Origin: Pseudoalteromonas sp. MM1 | GTDB taxonomy: Bacteria > Pseudomonadota > Gammaproteobacteria > Enterobacterales > Alteromonadaceae | Direction: 5' to 3' | Assembly: GCF_030296835.1 (NCBI RefSeq) | Contig: NZ_AP027922.1 | Span: 992,001 to 1,056,000, forward strand | Length of the DNA: 64,000 nt | Part shown: one piece after another, positions 39,201 to 49,193 of the stretch | How the letters are laid out: the number at the start of each line of letters is the position of its first letter | Position numbering within the stretch: the stretch's first letter is position 1 | Notes under the pieces: model-generated | The model's database searches: none | Told to the model about the DNA's origin: nothing | What the model saw: only the letters and a program-made list of their open reading frames with translations | Translations under genes and position numbers: made by a program

Positions 39201-41435
39201 ATGAAATACAATAAACTTACAATTGCACTGCTTATGGCCGTGAGTTGCCAAGCAGTGGCTGAGCAGCAAAGCGATTTAGAGCATATTCAAATTATTAGTC
39301 ACAATGACAAGTTACGCACTGAGGCTGGATCTGCCACTTTAATTGGTGAAGCACAGCTTGAGCAATTTGAATTTGATGATATCCATCGTATTTTATCGCA
39401 GGTTCCTGGTGTAAATATACGTGAAGAAGACGGCTTTGGGCTAAGGCCAAATATAGGTTTTAGGGGCGTAACCCCAGAGCGTAGTAAAAAAATTACCATA
39501 TTAGAGGATGGTGTTTTAATTGGCCCAGCGCCGTATTCGGCTCCCGCGGCTTATTATTTTCCGCTAACTACACGCATGACTGCGGTTGAGGTATTTAAAG
39601 GCCCTGCGGCTATACATTATGGCCCGCAAACGGTGGCAGGTACGCTTAATTTAGTGTCGCGTCAAGTGCCAGATGATGCCAGTGGTATGCTTGATATATC
39701 AGCAGGGTCTGATGGTTATAAAAAAGCGCACGCGTATTATGGTGACCGCCAAGGGCAATTTGGCTTTTTGGTTGAAGGGGTACACCTAGAAAGCGACGGC
39801 TTTAAAGAGCTTGATGGTGGCCAAGATACTGGTTTTGAAAAAGATGACCTATTAGTTAAATTAGATTACAAGCTTGACGGTGAGCAATATAAGCAACGTT
39901 TTGAGTTAAAACTAGCGTACTCAGATGAGCTTTCAAATGAGACTTATCTTGGTTTAACAGAGGATGATTATAATCAAAACCCATACCGTCGTTATGCTGC
40001 CAGTGGCCCTGCAAATATGGACACTAAGCATACACAGGTTATGTTTACTCACCAGTTAAGCACTGATAATTTTGCACTTACTACCCGAGCGTATCGTAAT
40101 GACTTTGAACGGGCTTGGTTAAAGCTTAACTCGGTCACTAATAGCAGTGGCAGTTTGTCGGATATTTTAGCTGACCCAGCTCGCTTTGAGCGTGAATACA
40201 TGGTTATTAGTGGCCAAGCTGATTCGGTTAAAAGTGGTGAAAGCAATTTGTTTTTAACTATGGGAACTAACGATAGGGCTTTTTTCTCGCAAGGTATTCA
40301 GTTTGATGGTGATTGGCAAGTGGCCGCGTTTGGGCTTGATCATTCTCTCTCATTTGGGGTTCGTTTTCATCAAGATGAAATAGAGCGTGACCACTTTGAA
40401 GACACCTACGCTATGGTTAACGCGGTTAACACCCGTACAGATACTGACAGTGTATTTACTACGCAAAATACCGAGTCTACCGATGCATGGTCTGTTTATA
40501 TTGAAGACAAAGTGACGTTCGATAAGTTAACACTCGGTGTCGGCGTGCGCGGTGAGTTAATGGATATGTCGTATCAAAACGACTCGCCAGGCAAAGAGAA
40601 CGATTGGCAAAATAAATCAAGCCGAATTTGGCTACCTGGCCTAAGCGGTTTTTATCAGTTATCTGAAAACGCAGGGTTATTATTTGGTGTACACCAAGGG
40701 TTTGTGCCATCAAGTCCATCGAGCCCAGTACGTGAAGGAGATGATGAATTTGAAAAAAGCGTTAACTATGAATTTGGTGGCCGTTATAACGATGGCAATC
40801 GCCAAATTGAGGTGGTTAGCTTTTTTAACGATTACTCAAACTTAGTTGAAAGCTGCGGACAATCAAATTGTGGTATTGAAAATGAATTTGATCGTGAGTT
40901 TAGCGGTGGAGAAGTGGATGTATGGGGTGTTGAGTCTCAATTTGCACAAACCTTCTCATTAAATGAAAGTATCGATATTCCTTTACGTTTAACTTATACC
41001 TACACGCAAAGCGAATTTAAAGAAGAGCTATTTAGTGAGTTTACGCAGTGGGGGCATATTCGCCCAGGCGATCACCTACCGTATTTACCTAATCATCAAG
41101 CTGCACTTAGTGTAGGGCTTGCGCATAACGATTGGTCTGTAGATGTATTAATAAAATACACTTCAGATATGCCAGAGGCTGCAGGCGTTGCCTATTCAGC
41201 GGGTGAAATCGGTAATACAACAGGTAACGACTTTGCATTACCTTTAGCAGGTGTTGATGTGCCATCAACCACGGTTGTTGATATTGCTGCACGTTATGAG
41301 CTTGATCAATATGGGCATATTTACGCTAAAGTAGATAACTTGTTTGACCAAGATAATATTGTTAGTCGTCGCCCGTATGGTGCGCGTCCGGGTAAGCCGC
41401 GTAGCGTAGCCGTGGGTTACAAATATCAATTTTAA
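39201..41435 (+). CDS. TonB-dependent outer-membrane receptor (FecA-like, iron type)
   Basis: A 744-residue outer-membrane receptor. A signal peptide (about 1-20) is followed by a plug domain with SQVPGVNIREEDGFG, LRPNIGFRG, ILEDGVLIGPAPY and VEVFKGPAAIHYGPQTVAG, and a 22-strand-type barrel ending in the terminal aromatic (YKYQF). The plug resembles ferric-citrate-type receptors, but a FecA-type signalling extension is not seen. It starts eight bases after the imelysin-like gene and almost certainly shares its transcript. The ligand is not predictable from sequence. Confidence 0.92.
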   Translation: MKYNKLTIALLMAVSCQAVAEQQSDLEHIQIISHNDKLRTEAGSATLIGEAQLEQFEFDDIHRILSQVPGVNIREEDGFGLRPNIGFRGVTPERSKKITILEDGVLIGPAPYSAPAAYYFPLTTRMTAVEVFKGPAAIHYGPQTVAGTLNLVSRQVPDDASGMLDISAGSDGYKKAHAYYGDRQGQFGFLVEGVHLESDGFKELDGGQDTGFEKDDLLVKLDYKLDGEQYKQRFELKLAYSDELSNETYLGLTEDDYNQNPYRRYAASGPANMDTKHTQVMFTHQLSTDNFALTTRAYRNDFERAWLKLNSVTNSSGSLSDILADPARFEREYMVISGQADSVKSGESNLFLTMGTNDRAFFSQGIQFDGDWQVAAFGLDHSLSFGVRFHQDEIERDHFEDTYAMVNAVNTRTDTDSVFTTQNTESTDAWSVYIEDKVTFDKLTLGVGVRGELMDMSYQNDSPGKENDWQNKSSRIWLPGLSGFYQLSENAGLLFGVHQGFVPSSPSSPVREGDDEFEKSVNYEFGGRYNDGNRQIEVVSFFNDYSNLVESCGQSNCGIENEFDREFSGGEVDVWGVESQFAQTFSLNESIDIPLRLTYTYTQSEFKEELFSEFTQWGHIRPGDHLPYLPNHQAALSVGLAHNDWSVDVLIKYTSDMPEAAGVAYSAGEIGNTTGNDFALPLAGVDVPSTTVVDIAARYELDQYGHIYAKVDNLFDQDNIVSRRPYGARPGKPRSVAVGYKYQF

Positions 41436-41445
41436 GAGGTAAGTA

Positions 41446-42486
41446 ATGCTCGAGACTTTATGGCAAACATTGTTGCAAACGCCTGATTATTTGTTTGATG
41501 CCAATAAACGCATTTTTATTGGCTATAGCATTGCGGCGTTAGTAATTGCTATGTTGCTGTATTTCTCGGGCCGGTCGCAACAAAAAAAGCGTACCTGGCG
41601 TGGGCTAGGGCGTTATTTATTTAGTAAGCGTATTTGGTTCAGTAAAAGCGCTAAGCTCGACTATCAATTATTAATTATGAATCGCTTACTCAAAGCCGCG
41701 TTGTGGGTGCCTATAGTGCTAACTATGGTACCTGTAGCAATTGGCGTAAGTGATGCGCTGCAATGGCTTTTTGGTGAGCGAGCTGTATGGCAGCTTCCTA
41801 GCTCTGTAGTGTTAGTTATTTTTACTGTTTTACTATTTATATTTGATGACTTAACTCGTTTTTTATTACATTTAGCCCTGCATAAAGTGCCGTTTTTATG
41901 GCATTTTCATAAAGTGCATCATAGTGCGTTAGTACTCACCCCAATGACTATTTATCGCAGTCACCCGTTTGAAAGCTATTTGTATGCATGCCGAATGGCA
42001 TTAGCGCAAGGTTTTGTGGTGGGTGTATGTGTGTATTGTTTTGGCCGAAATTTAACAATGCTAGATATTTTTGGTGCTAATGTGTTTGTATTTGCTTTTA
42101 ATGCGTTAGGCGCTAATTTACGCCACTCTCATGTGTGGTGGAGCTTTGGTAAAAAAATAGAAAATTGGTTTATTAGCCCAGCTCAACACCAAATACATCA
42201 CAGTGATAACCCTAAGCACTTTGACCGTAACTTAGGCTCTGCTTTAGCCATTTGGGATAGAGCCTGTGGTACGCTAATAAAAGCACATCAAGTCGGTAAA
42301 ATTACGGTGGGGGTTGGTAATAACGACCGTGGACACCGCAGTGTGTTAGATGCCTATTGGCGACCTATTTATGAGAGTTTACAAAATCCTTGGCAACGTG
42401 TGGTAAAAGCGACTAACAAGGTAAATGTTTTTAACAAAAAAAAGCCCATTATTGAGGTGAATATTAACGACAAAACAGTTAAATAG
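41446..42486 (+). CDS. Fatty acid hydroxylase/sterol desaturase family membrane protein
   Basis: A 346-residue membrane protein with the di-iron histidine clusters of the family: HLALH (142-146), HFHKVHH (153-159) and HQIHH (248-252), plus a further His-rich stretch around RHSH. Four to five membrane helices precede and flank these. Members hydroxylate or desaturate lipids. In this operon, ten bases behind a TonB receptor, it may act on a membrane lipid or be a recurring but unexplained partner of this receptor type. Iron is its expected cofactor. Confidence 0.88.
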   Translation: MLETLWQTLLQTPDYLFDANKRIFIGYSIAALVIAMLLYFSGRSQQKKRTWRGLGRYLFSKRIWFSKSAKLDYQLLIMNRLLKAALWVPIVLTMVPVAIGVSDALQWLFGERAVWQLPSSVVLVIFTVLLFIFDDLTRFLLHLALHKVPFLWHFHKVHHSALVLTPMTIYRSHPFESYLYACRMALAQGFVVGVCVYCFGRNLTMLDIFGANVFVFAFNALGANLRHSHVWWSFGKKIENWFISPAQHQIHHSDNPKHFDRNLGSALAIWDRACGTLIKAHQVGKITVGVGNNDRGHRSVLDAYWRPIYESLQNPWQRVVKATNKVNVFNKKKPIIEVNINDKTVK

Positions 42487-42596
42487 TACTCGATTACAAA
42501 AAATAAAGGGTTAAATTGTAAATTTTGTGTTTCAATAATCGTATCAAACTCGGTACATACTAACGTACCTTATTTTATTTACGATGACGATTTAAC

Positions 42597-44504
42597 ATGC
42601 ATTACAAACCAGTTTTATTAGCAAGTTGTGCTTTATTGCTAAGCGCCTGTGGTGGTTCAGGCGGCGATGATACGCCCACCGTCAATTCAAATAAAGTGCC
42701 TACCTTGTCCGTATCCGATATTCCTAGCGAATTAACTAAAGGACAAACCATTGAGCTAATTGCAACAGCTAGCGATGAAGACGGCACTATAAGCAGCGTG
42801 GTTTGGCAGCAAACTGCTGGCTCAACCTTATTGAGTGAGCCATTAGAAGCGATAAGTACCCGCCTTACCATACCCGCAGCGCAAAGTTATAAGCCTATAA
42901 CGTATTCATTTAACGTAACTGCCACTGACAATGAAGGGGCAACAAACACTCAAACTGTAACATTTGTAGCGAAAAACAGTATGGATATACACAGCGCTGC
43001 TAGGTTATTACACCAAGGAAGCATGGGCCCAACGCTTACTGAAATAAACAGTGCCCAAGGCTTAAGTGAGCAACAATGGCTCGATAACCAAATAGCACTG
43101 CCGATTAGCTACCACCGCAACTACCTTGTAAAGCTTGAAGATGACGAAGACTTTAAATATATAAGTCGTATAGATGCATGGTGGAAAGCGGTGCTACAAA
43201 GTGACGATCAGCTACGTCAACGCGTTGCATTTGCGCTAAGTGAAATATTGGTTGTGTCGGATGAAAATAGTGATTTACGTGCCCAACCAGAGGGTATGAT
43301 CACCTACTACGATTTATTACTCAAACATGCGTTTGGCAATTTTAGAGAGTTATTGGAAGATGTAACGCTTTCGCCTGTTATGGGCACTTACCTAAGCCAT
43401 TTAGGTAACGAAAAAGAAGACGAAGAACTCAATATTCGCCCGGATGAAAACTACGCCCGCGAGGTTATGCAATTATTTACTATAGGGCTTGATGAGTTAA
43501 ACCTTGATGGCAGTGCTAAGTTAGATGCCAACGGCAATAGCATAGCAACTTACGGGCAGGCCCAAATACAGGGATTTGCGCGTGTATTTACAGGCTGGAC
43601 ATTTGCCGGCAGCGAAACCTTTAAACGCAAAAGTCGTGACTATATTAACCCGATGGAGCCGTTTGATGAATACCATTCGAGTAAAGAAAAAGTACTATTA
43701 AATAATGACGTTATTCCGCCTGGTTATGGGCCAGAGGAATCGCTAAAAATAGCGCTCGATAATTTATTTAATCACGATAACGTAGCGCCATTTATTTCCA
43801 AGCAGCTTATTCAGCGGTTAATTACCTCAAACCCTACAGCGCAGTATGTAGAGCGCGTTGCGCGTGTATTTAATGACAATGGAAGCGGTGTGCGAGGCGA
43901 TTTAGCTGCGGTTGTTAAAGCGATTTATTTAGATGATGAAGCGCGTCATTTTGGTAGCGTATTAAGCTATCAAGGTAAAATTAAAGAACCGCTTTTAAAA
44001 ACAGTGCAGTTTTGGCGAAACCTTAATACAAGGTCATTACAAGGTTATTATAAAACGTGGAACTTAGTCGATAACTACGGGCAAGGCCCAATGCAGTCTG
44101 CTTCAGTGTTTAACTTTTTTAGACCCGATTTTCAAAGTGCGGCTTTGCGCTCGCAAGGTTTGGTAGCGCCTGAGTTACAAATAGCCAACGACGCGACTTT
44201 AATAGGCACAATGAATGCTTTATTTGCAAGTTTGGTTTGGAGTACCGCCGAAGCTCATACCGATTTAAACCCCGCTGGAATTTATGTTTATGTACAAGGC
44301 GATATGGATTTTTTGGCGCAAAAAGGCATAAGCGCATTGATAGAGCAATATAATACCCTGTATTTTGCCGGCAACATGAGCGCTGACACTACACAAGCCT
44401 TGCTTGATTTAGATGCCTATTTTAACGAGGAGCAATACCGCGTAAGGGTATCGTATTTGTTATATATGATTGCTATTTCACCTGAATTTAACGTGCAGTA
44501 TTAG
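42597..44504 (+). CDS. DUF1800 lipoprotein with N-terminal Ig/PKD-like domain
   Basis: A 635-residue predicted lipoprotein: lipobox Cys18, then an Ig/PKD-like domain (about 30-125, with ASDEDGTISSVVWQQTAG) and the DUF1800 domain (AARLLHQGSMGPT, REVMQLFTIGLDEL, GWTFAG). DUF1800 proteins are found beside DUF1501 proteins in many marine bacteria, and their function is not established. A 110-base gap with a small GGTAC/GTACC inverted repeat separates it from the membrane hydroxylase, so it may have its own promoter. Confidence 0.88.
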   Translation: MHYKPVLLASCALLLSACGGSGGDDTPTVNSNKVPTLSVSDIPSELTKGQTIELIATASDEDGTISSVVWQQTAGSTLLSEPLEAISTRLTIPAAQSYKPITYSFNVTATDNEGATNTQTVTFVAKNSMDIHSAARLLHQGSMGPTLTEINSAQGLSEQQWLDNQIALPISYHRNYLVKLEDDEDFKYISRIDAWWKAVLQSDDQLRQRVAFALSEILVVSDENSDLRAQPEGMITYYDLLLKHAFGNFRELLEDVTLSPVMGTYLSHLGNEKEDEELNIRPDENYAREVMQLFTIGLDELNLDGSAKLDANGNSIATYGQAQIQGFARVFTGWTFAGSETFKRKSRDYINPMEPFDEYHSSKEKVLLNNDVIPPGYGPEESLKIALDNLFNHDNVAPFISKQLIQRLITSNPTAQYVERVARVFNDNGSGVRGDLAAVVKAIYLDDEARHFGSVLSYQGKIKEPLLKTVQFWRNLNTRSLQGYYKTWNLVDNYGQGPMQSASVFNFFRPDFQSAALRSQGLVAPELQIANDATLIGTMNALFASLVWSTAEAHTDLNPAGIYVYVQGDMDFLAQKGISALIEQYNTLYFAGNMSADTTQALLDLDAYFNEEQYRVRVSYLLYMIAISPEFNVQY

Positions 44505-44513
44505 GAGCGCATA

Positions 44514-45854
44514 ATGAGCATTAATAGAAGGCAATTTTTATCATTATGTTTAAAAGGCGGGGTTTCGGCAGCGGCTTTAACCAGTTTGCAGCTACAAGCG
44601 CTAACGGGGGCAACTAATGCAATAGAACTCGGTGATTACAAAGCCCTAGTGTGTGTGTTTTTATACGGTGGAAACGACTCACTTAATATGCTGTTACCTC
44701 TTGAGGGAGAGCAGCGCAGTTTATACCAGCAAAGCAGGCAAAACCTCGCAGTCGAAAACCCGCTAGCGCTAAGTGTTAGCTCGCAATTTGCAGGAGGGGT
44801 GGGCATTCACCCTTCACTTGCGCCTTTACAAAGTGTGTTTGAGTCGGATGATTTAGCCTTTATTGGCGGTGTAGGCACTTTACTTACCCCCACCACATTA
44901 ACAGACTACAAAAATAACGCGGTGCCTTTACCTAAGCATTTATTTTCGCACAACGATCAACAGGCATCGTGGATGTATGGGCGGGAAAAAGCGTCCTTAA
45001 ACAGTGGGTGGGGCGCACGTATGCTAGAGCGATTAGCTGTGCATGACGAGTTTGCGGCCAATATTTCGCTCGATGGTACAAACTTGTGGCAAACAGGAAT
45101 AAATACCAGTGCTTTTGCGCTTAACAAAAGTGGTATAAGTACTATTAACGCCTTTGGTGGTTACCAGCCGCGTACAGAGCACGTTACTAACATAATGAAT
45201 CGTGTGTTAGGCAATGCAAACCATGTGCTAGGGCGTGAATATGCAAATGGTTTAAATAATGCAATTGCCAATACGCAAACTATGAACAGTGCGCTCGAAC
45301 AAGCCCCCGAACTAACTACTTCTTTTAGTGATACCAGCTTGAGTGAGCAATTAGCTGCGGTAGCCAAAACAATTAGTGTGCAGTCGTCTTTGAGTACTCA
45401 GCGCCAAGTGTTTTTTGTCTCTATGGGTGGGTTTGACACTCACGATGATCAGCTTACGGCGCATCCTGTGTTGTTAAATATGTTGGCTCAAGGGCTCAGC
45501 GAGTTTAACAGTGCCATGAAAGAGCTAAACATGAATGATAAAGTAACCACATTTACTATGTCGGACTTTGGCCGCACGCTAACCTCAAACGGCGATGGCA
45601 CCGATCACGGCTGGGCGGGAAACCAAATAGTAATGGGTGGCGCGGTAAAGGGACGTAATATTTATGGTGAGCTACTTACTCAGCAATTAGACGGGGCAAA
45701 CGATACCGGAGGTGGGCGGCTAATTCCGCAAGTGGCTAACGAGCAGTACTTTGCAACGTTAGCGCAATGGTTTGGCGTACCTGTTTCAGAGTTGGTTGAT
45801 ATTTTTCCTAATTTAAGTAACTTTAACAGTGCAACATTAGATTTTTTTGTGTAA
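44514..45854 (+). CDS. DUF1501 protein with Tat signal
   Basis: A 446-residue protein with a twin-arginine signal (NRRQFLS, residues 4-10, then a hydrophobic stretch). It has the DUF1501 core: VFLYGGNDSLNMLLP, IHPSLAPL, FSHNDQQASWMYG, MGGFDTHDDQL, SDFGRTLTSNGDGTDHGW. DUF1501 belongs to the alkaline-phosphatase/sulfatase-like superfamily; Asp/His residues for metal binding are present but no substrate is known. It starts nine bases after the DUF1800 gene, the usual pairing. Confidence 0.9.
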   Translation: MSINRRQFLSLCLKGGVSAAALTSLQLQALTGATNAIELGDYKALVCVFLYGGNDSLNMLLPLEGEQRSLYQQSRQNLAVENPLALSVSSQFAGGVGIHPSLAPLQSVFESDDLAFIGGVGTLLTPTTLTDYKNNAVPLPKHLFSHNDQQASWMYGREKASLNSGWGARMLERLAVHDEFAANISLDGTNLWQTGINTSAFALNKSGISTINAFGGYQPRTEHVTNIMNRVLGNANHVLGREYANGLNNAIANTQTMNSALEQAPELTTSFSDTSLSEQLAAVAKTISVQSSLSTQRQVFFVSMGGFDTHDDQLTAHPVLLNMLAQGLSEFNSAMKELNMNDKVTTFTMSDFGRTLTSNGDGTDHGWAGNQIVMGGAVKGRNIYGELLTQQLDGANDTGGGRLIPQVANEQYFATLAQWFGVPVSELVDIFPNLSNFNSATLDFFV

Positions 45855-45954
45855 TTAGTCACTAATAGTAATCTAAACAAAGTGATTAGCAGTATAGTGT
45901 ACTCGTTTTACCCATTTAAAATTAAAGACCACACATAATAAGGGAATCATAATA

Positions 45955-46668
45955 ATGAAAATTTTAGTGAGCTTAGTCAGCTTTATTGCTTTTTTACTCG
46001 TTTTACTGCCAGGGCCTTTATATAAGTATGGGGTTGTTGAACTAAGTACTGCGTTTGCAGGGTTTAGATTTGGTGTTTATGTGGGTGGCGCTGCATTGGT
46101 GCTGCTTGTTATACAGGTTATTTTTATGCGTAAAACGCTTAGCATGGGCAGCACTTTAATGGTACTTGTGTTTGCAGCTATTGCGATTGCAATGCCACTG
46201 AATATGATGAGCAAAGCTAAAAGCGTACCGGCGATTCATGATATTTCGACCGACTTAGTTAACCCGCCAAAATTTGTGGCCATTGTACCTTTGCGAGCGG
46301 ATGCTAAAAACCCAGTCGATTACGCTGGAGAAGAGACTGCTACTGAGCAACGTAAAGCCTACCCAGAACTTAAAACGTTAAGTTACGCGCAGTCAAAAAC
46401 AGATCTGCTAGCAGCCACTGAACAAGCCATTGCTAACTTAGGGTTTGAGCTTGTTAATGCAAATGCAGCAACCGGCATAGTCGAAGCGACCGATACAACA
46501 ACCTGGTTTGGATTTAAAGATGATGTAGTGGTGCGTATAAATGACGAAGGCAGTCAGCGTTTTGTAGACATTCGTAGTAAATCTCGCGTAGGACGAAGCG
46601 ATTTAGGAAAAAATGCTGAACGTATACATTCACTCATTGATGAGATAAATACGTTACTGGATAAGTAA
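45955..46668 (+). CDS. DUF1499 membrane protein
   Basis: A 237-residue protein with three hydrophobic segments at the N-terminus (about 2-22, 38-60 and 65-85) and a soluble DUF1499 domain behind them (about 110-235, with TSDL-like PELKTLSYAQSKTDLLAATEQA and VEATDTTTWFGFKDDVVVRI). Function unknown. Single gene with its own terminator 15 bases after the stop. Confidence 0.85.
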   Translation: MKILVSLVSFIAFLLVLLPGPLYKYGVVELSTAFAGFRFGVYVGGAALVLLVIQVIFMRKTLSMGSTLMVLVFAAIAIAMPLNMMSKAKSVPAIHDISTDLVNPPKFVAIVPLRADAKNPVDYAGEETATEQRKAYPELKTLSYAQSKTDLLAATEQAIANLGFELVNANAATGIVEATDTTTWFGFKDDVVVRINDEGSQRFVDIRSKSRVGRSDLGKNAERIHSLIDEINTLLDK

Positions 46669-46683
46669 CCAACATTTAAGTTA

Positions 46684-46712
46684 AAAAAGCCCAACCTTGT
46701 TGGGCTTTTTTG
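46684..46712 (+). terminator. Intrinsic terminator after the DUF1499 gene
   Basis: A perfect 12-bp stem AAAAAGCCCAAC/GTTGGGCTTTTT around CTT with a T-run. Confidence 0.92.
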
Positions 46713-46870
46713 GTCAGGGTGCATTCACAGCGCCAGCGTTAGTGTAAACCACATCAAAGTGCATACAGGTATTTTTAGAGGCAGCCTCCTTATTGGATTG
46801 GTTTTAAAATAAAGCACTTAAATAAGCTAAAAGGTATACGACTTAAATTTTTACAGACTATGGAGTTGTT

Positions 46871-47920
46871 ATGAAAACAGTAGGATATGCAGCAAAAAGC
46901 GAAGGTGCGCAACTAGGTGAATATACTTTTGAGCGCCGCGATTTACGCGATAACGATGTAGAAATTGAAATATTATACTGTGGTGTATGCCACTCTGATT
47001 TACACGCCGTACGCAATGACTGGGGTGGCAGCCGTTACCCGTTAGTCCCTGGACACGAAATTGTAGGTAAAGTAAAAGCTATTGGTAGCGCTGTTAAAAA
47101 CTATGCAAAAGGTGACACGGTAGCGGTGGGCTGCATGGTTGATTCATGCCAAAGCTGCAAACAGTGTGGTAACGGCGAAGAGCAATTTTGCCAAGAAGGC
47201 ATGGTAGGCACATACGCAGGTAAAGATAGAGTAACCGGCGAGATGACCCAAGGTGGTTATTCTAAACATATTGTTGTTCGTGAAGAATTTGTACTATCAG
47301 TCCCTGAAAACTTAGAGCTTTCGCGCGTTGCCCCTTTATTATGTGCAGGTATCACTACTTACTCTCCATTACATAAGTGGGGGGTGACAAAAGGCAGCCG
47401 TGTTGCCGTTGTAGGGCTTGGTGGCTTAGGTCATATGGCTGTTAAAAATGCCGTAGCCATGGGCGCGAGTGTAACGGTGGTTGGGCGAAGTGAGTCTAAA
47501 AAAGATGACGCAGTAAAACTTGGCGCGCAGCATTATTTAGTGTCGACCGACGAAGAAGCAATGAAAGCGTCGCAGTCGGCTTTTGATATTATTATTGACA
47601 CCGTACCTGTTAAGCACGATTTGTCTATTTACACACCCTTATTAGATATAGATGGCACATTGGTTATTGTTGGGCAGGTTGGCCCCGTAGAAGAGCTAAA
47701 CACTGTGCCTCTTTTAATGGGTCGTCGGCGCATCACAGGCTCACTCATTGGTGGGATAGAAGAAACACAGCAAATGCTAGATTTTTGTGGCAAAAATAAC
47801 GTACTGCCAGAGTGCGAAATGATTAATATTGACCAAATAAACACCGCGTATGAGCGAATGGAAAAATCAGACGTGCGCTATCGCTTTGTTATTGATATGG
47901 CGTCGTTAGAGGCCCAGTAA
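46871..47920 (+). CDS. Zinc-dependent NAD(P) alcohol dehydrogenase (YahK/CAD type)
   Basis: A 349-residue medium-chain dehydrogenase of the cinnamyl-alcohol/YahK group. Catalytic zinc ligands: Cys40 (CGVCHSD), His62 and Glu63 (GHEIVG) with a second Cys in LLCAGIT. The structural zinc is held by Cys93, Cys96, Cys99 and Cys107. The Rossmann motif is GLGGLGHMAVK. It likely reduces aldehydes with NADPH. Convergent with the MFS gene and sharing its terminator. Confidence 0.93.
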   Translation: MKTVGYAAKSEGAQLGEYTFERRDLRDNDVEIEILYCGVCHSDLHAVRNDWGGSRYPLVPGHEIVGKVKAIGSAVKNYAKGDTVAVGCMVDSCQSCKQCGNGEEQFCQEGMVGTYAGKDRVTGEMTQGGYSKHIVVREEFVLSVPENLELSRVAPLLCAGITTYSPLHKWGVTKGSRVAVVGLGGLGHMAVKNAVAMGASVTVVGRSESKKDDAVKLGAQHYLVSTDEEAMKASQSAFDIIIDTVPVKHDLSIYTPLLDIDGTLVIVGQVGPVEELNTVPLLMGRRRITGSLIGGIEETQQMLDFCGKNNVLPECEMINIDQINTAYERMEKSDVRYRFVIDMASLEAQ

Positions 47921-47949
47921 GGTGGGTGATTAAATACCCTTGTTAAAGT

Positions 47950-47986
47950 AAAAAGAGCGGCTAATTGTATTAGCCGCTCTTTTTAT
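47950..47986. terminator. Bidirectional terminator (16-bp perfect stem)
   Basis: AAAAAGAGCGGCTAAT pairs perfectly with ATTAGCCGCTCTTTTT around TGT, with A- and T-runs. It sits between the convergent alcohol dehydrogenase and MFS genes. Confidence 0.93.
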
Positions 47987-47990
47987 ATGC

Positions 47991-49193
47991 TTAACACGTT
48001 TGTGCGGTGGGCTGTTGTTTATTAAGTTGTAAGTAGCTTAAAAACCACATTACTAAGCCGCCTAAAAACAACGCAGCTGCGACATAACCTGTTTGGTTAG
48101 GCGCTGCGCCTTGTGCAATAACAGCTCCGCCAACCCAAGGGCCGATAGCATTTGCGGTGTTAAATGCGCATTGTACTAATGCGCCAATCATTGCATGGCC
48201 CTCTGGGGCTACATCCATTAATAATGATTGAATAAGCGTTGCCAAACCAACACTGCAGCCAATAAAAAATATAACCACATATAGCATCCATATATTGTAA
48301 CTTGCGCTAACGTAGGCAATTGCAAATACGATGGTGCACACCAGTGCAAGGCCAGTGGTTTTAATAGCCGATTTATCGGCCGCTTTACCTAATATGTAAT
48401 TACCTAACGTACAACCAATACCAAACATCACCATGGCGATAGAAATAGTGTATGGGGCTGTTTTAGTTACATCTAAAATTGTATCGGCAATGTAAGTATA
48501 AATACAAAACACGCCGCCAAAGCCAATAATTACAATACCTAAAATAGACCACACCAGTTTATTTTTAAGTACGCCAAACTCGTTAAGTAAGTTAGATGGC
48601 TTAGCGTTATCAATATTTGGCACTACTTTGTATACAAATATAAACGCAATAAACGCTAAAATAGCTGCGCCCCCTAAGCAATAACGCCAGCTTAGATTTT
48701 GCCCCACCAAGGTAACAATAGGCACGCCAACAATGGTTGCAATGGTTAAGCCCATAAATACTTTTGACATAAAGCTTGCGCGCCTACCCGAAGGGGCAAT
48801 ATCGGAGGCAAGCAAAATAGCGGCGCCAAAGTAAGCACCGTGAGGTAAGCCACTTAAAAAGCGAAAAATAACAAGTTGCTCTAATGAGGTTGCTAATGCA
48901 CTTAAACCATTAGAAATACACATTAAGCTTAAAAAAATCAGCAAAGCTTTACGTTTTCGCATATTAGCCGTTGTGAGCATTAATACCGGTGCGCCTACCA
49001 CAACGCCAATCGCATAGGCGCTAATTGCATAGCCACTTTGCGAAGGAGTTGAGCCAAACGTTTCACTGATCAGCGGCAGCATAGGCATCATTGAAAATTC
49101 TGATAATCCTAAAATAAACGTACCTAGTGCTAACACTAATAAAATAGCTGCTTTATTTAACTGATTAGATGCCGACGCAACATCTGCACTCAT
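47991..49193 (-). CDS. MFS transporter (AraJ-like drug/sugar efflux type)
   Basis: A 400-residue major facilitator with twelve predicted membrane helices, DHA1-like; early segments are LALGTFILGLSEFSMMP and YAISAYAIGVVVGAP, and the loop after helix 2 is short and basic (ANMRKRK). The internal ATG at 49193 with an AAAGGATC site upstream begins MSADVASASNQ and is preferred over a frame that extends to 49262. The substrate is not predictable. Single gene. Confidence 0.9.
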   Translation of the reverse strand: MSADVASASNQLNKAAILLVLALGTFILGLSEFSMMPMLPLISETFGSTPSQSGYAISAYAIGVVVGAPVLMLTTANMRKRKALLIFLSLMCISNGLSALATSLEQLVIFRFLSGLPHGAYFGAAILLASDIAPSGRRASFMSKVFMGLTIATIVGVPIVTLVGQNLSWRYCLGGAAILAFIAFIFVYKVVPNIDNAKPSNLLNEFGVLKNKLVWSILGIVIIGFGGVFCIYTYIADTILDVTKTAPYTISIAMVMFGIGCTLGNYILGKAADKSAIKTTGLALVCTIVFAIAYVSASYNIWMLYVVIFFIGCSVGLATLIQSLLMDVAPEGHAMIGALVQCAFNTANAIGPWVGGAVIAQGAAPNQTGYVAAALFLGGLVMWFLSYLQLNKQQPTAQTC

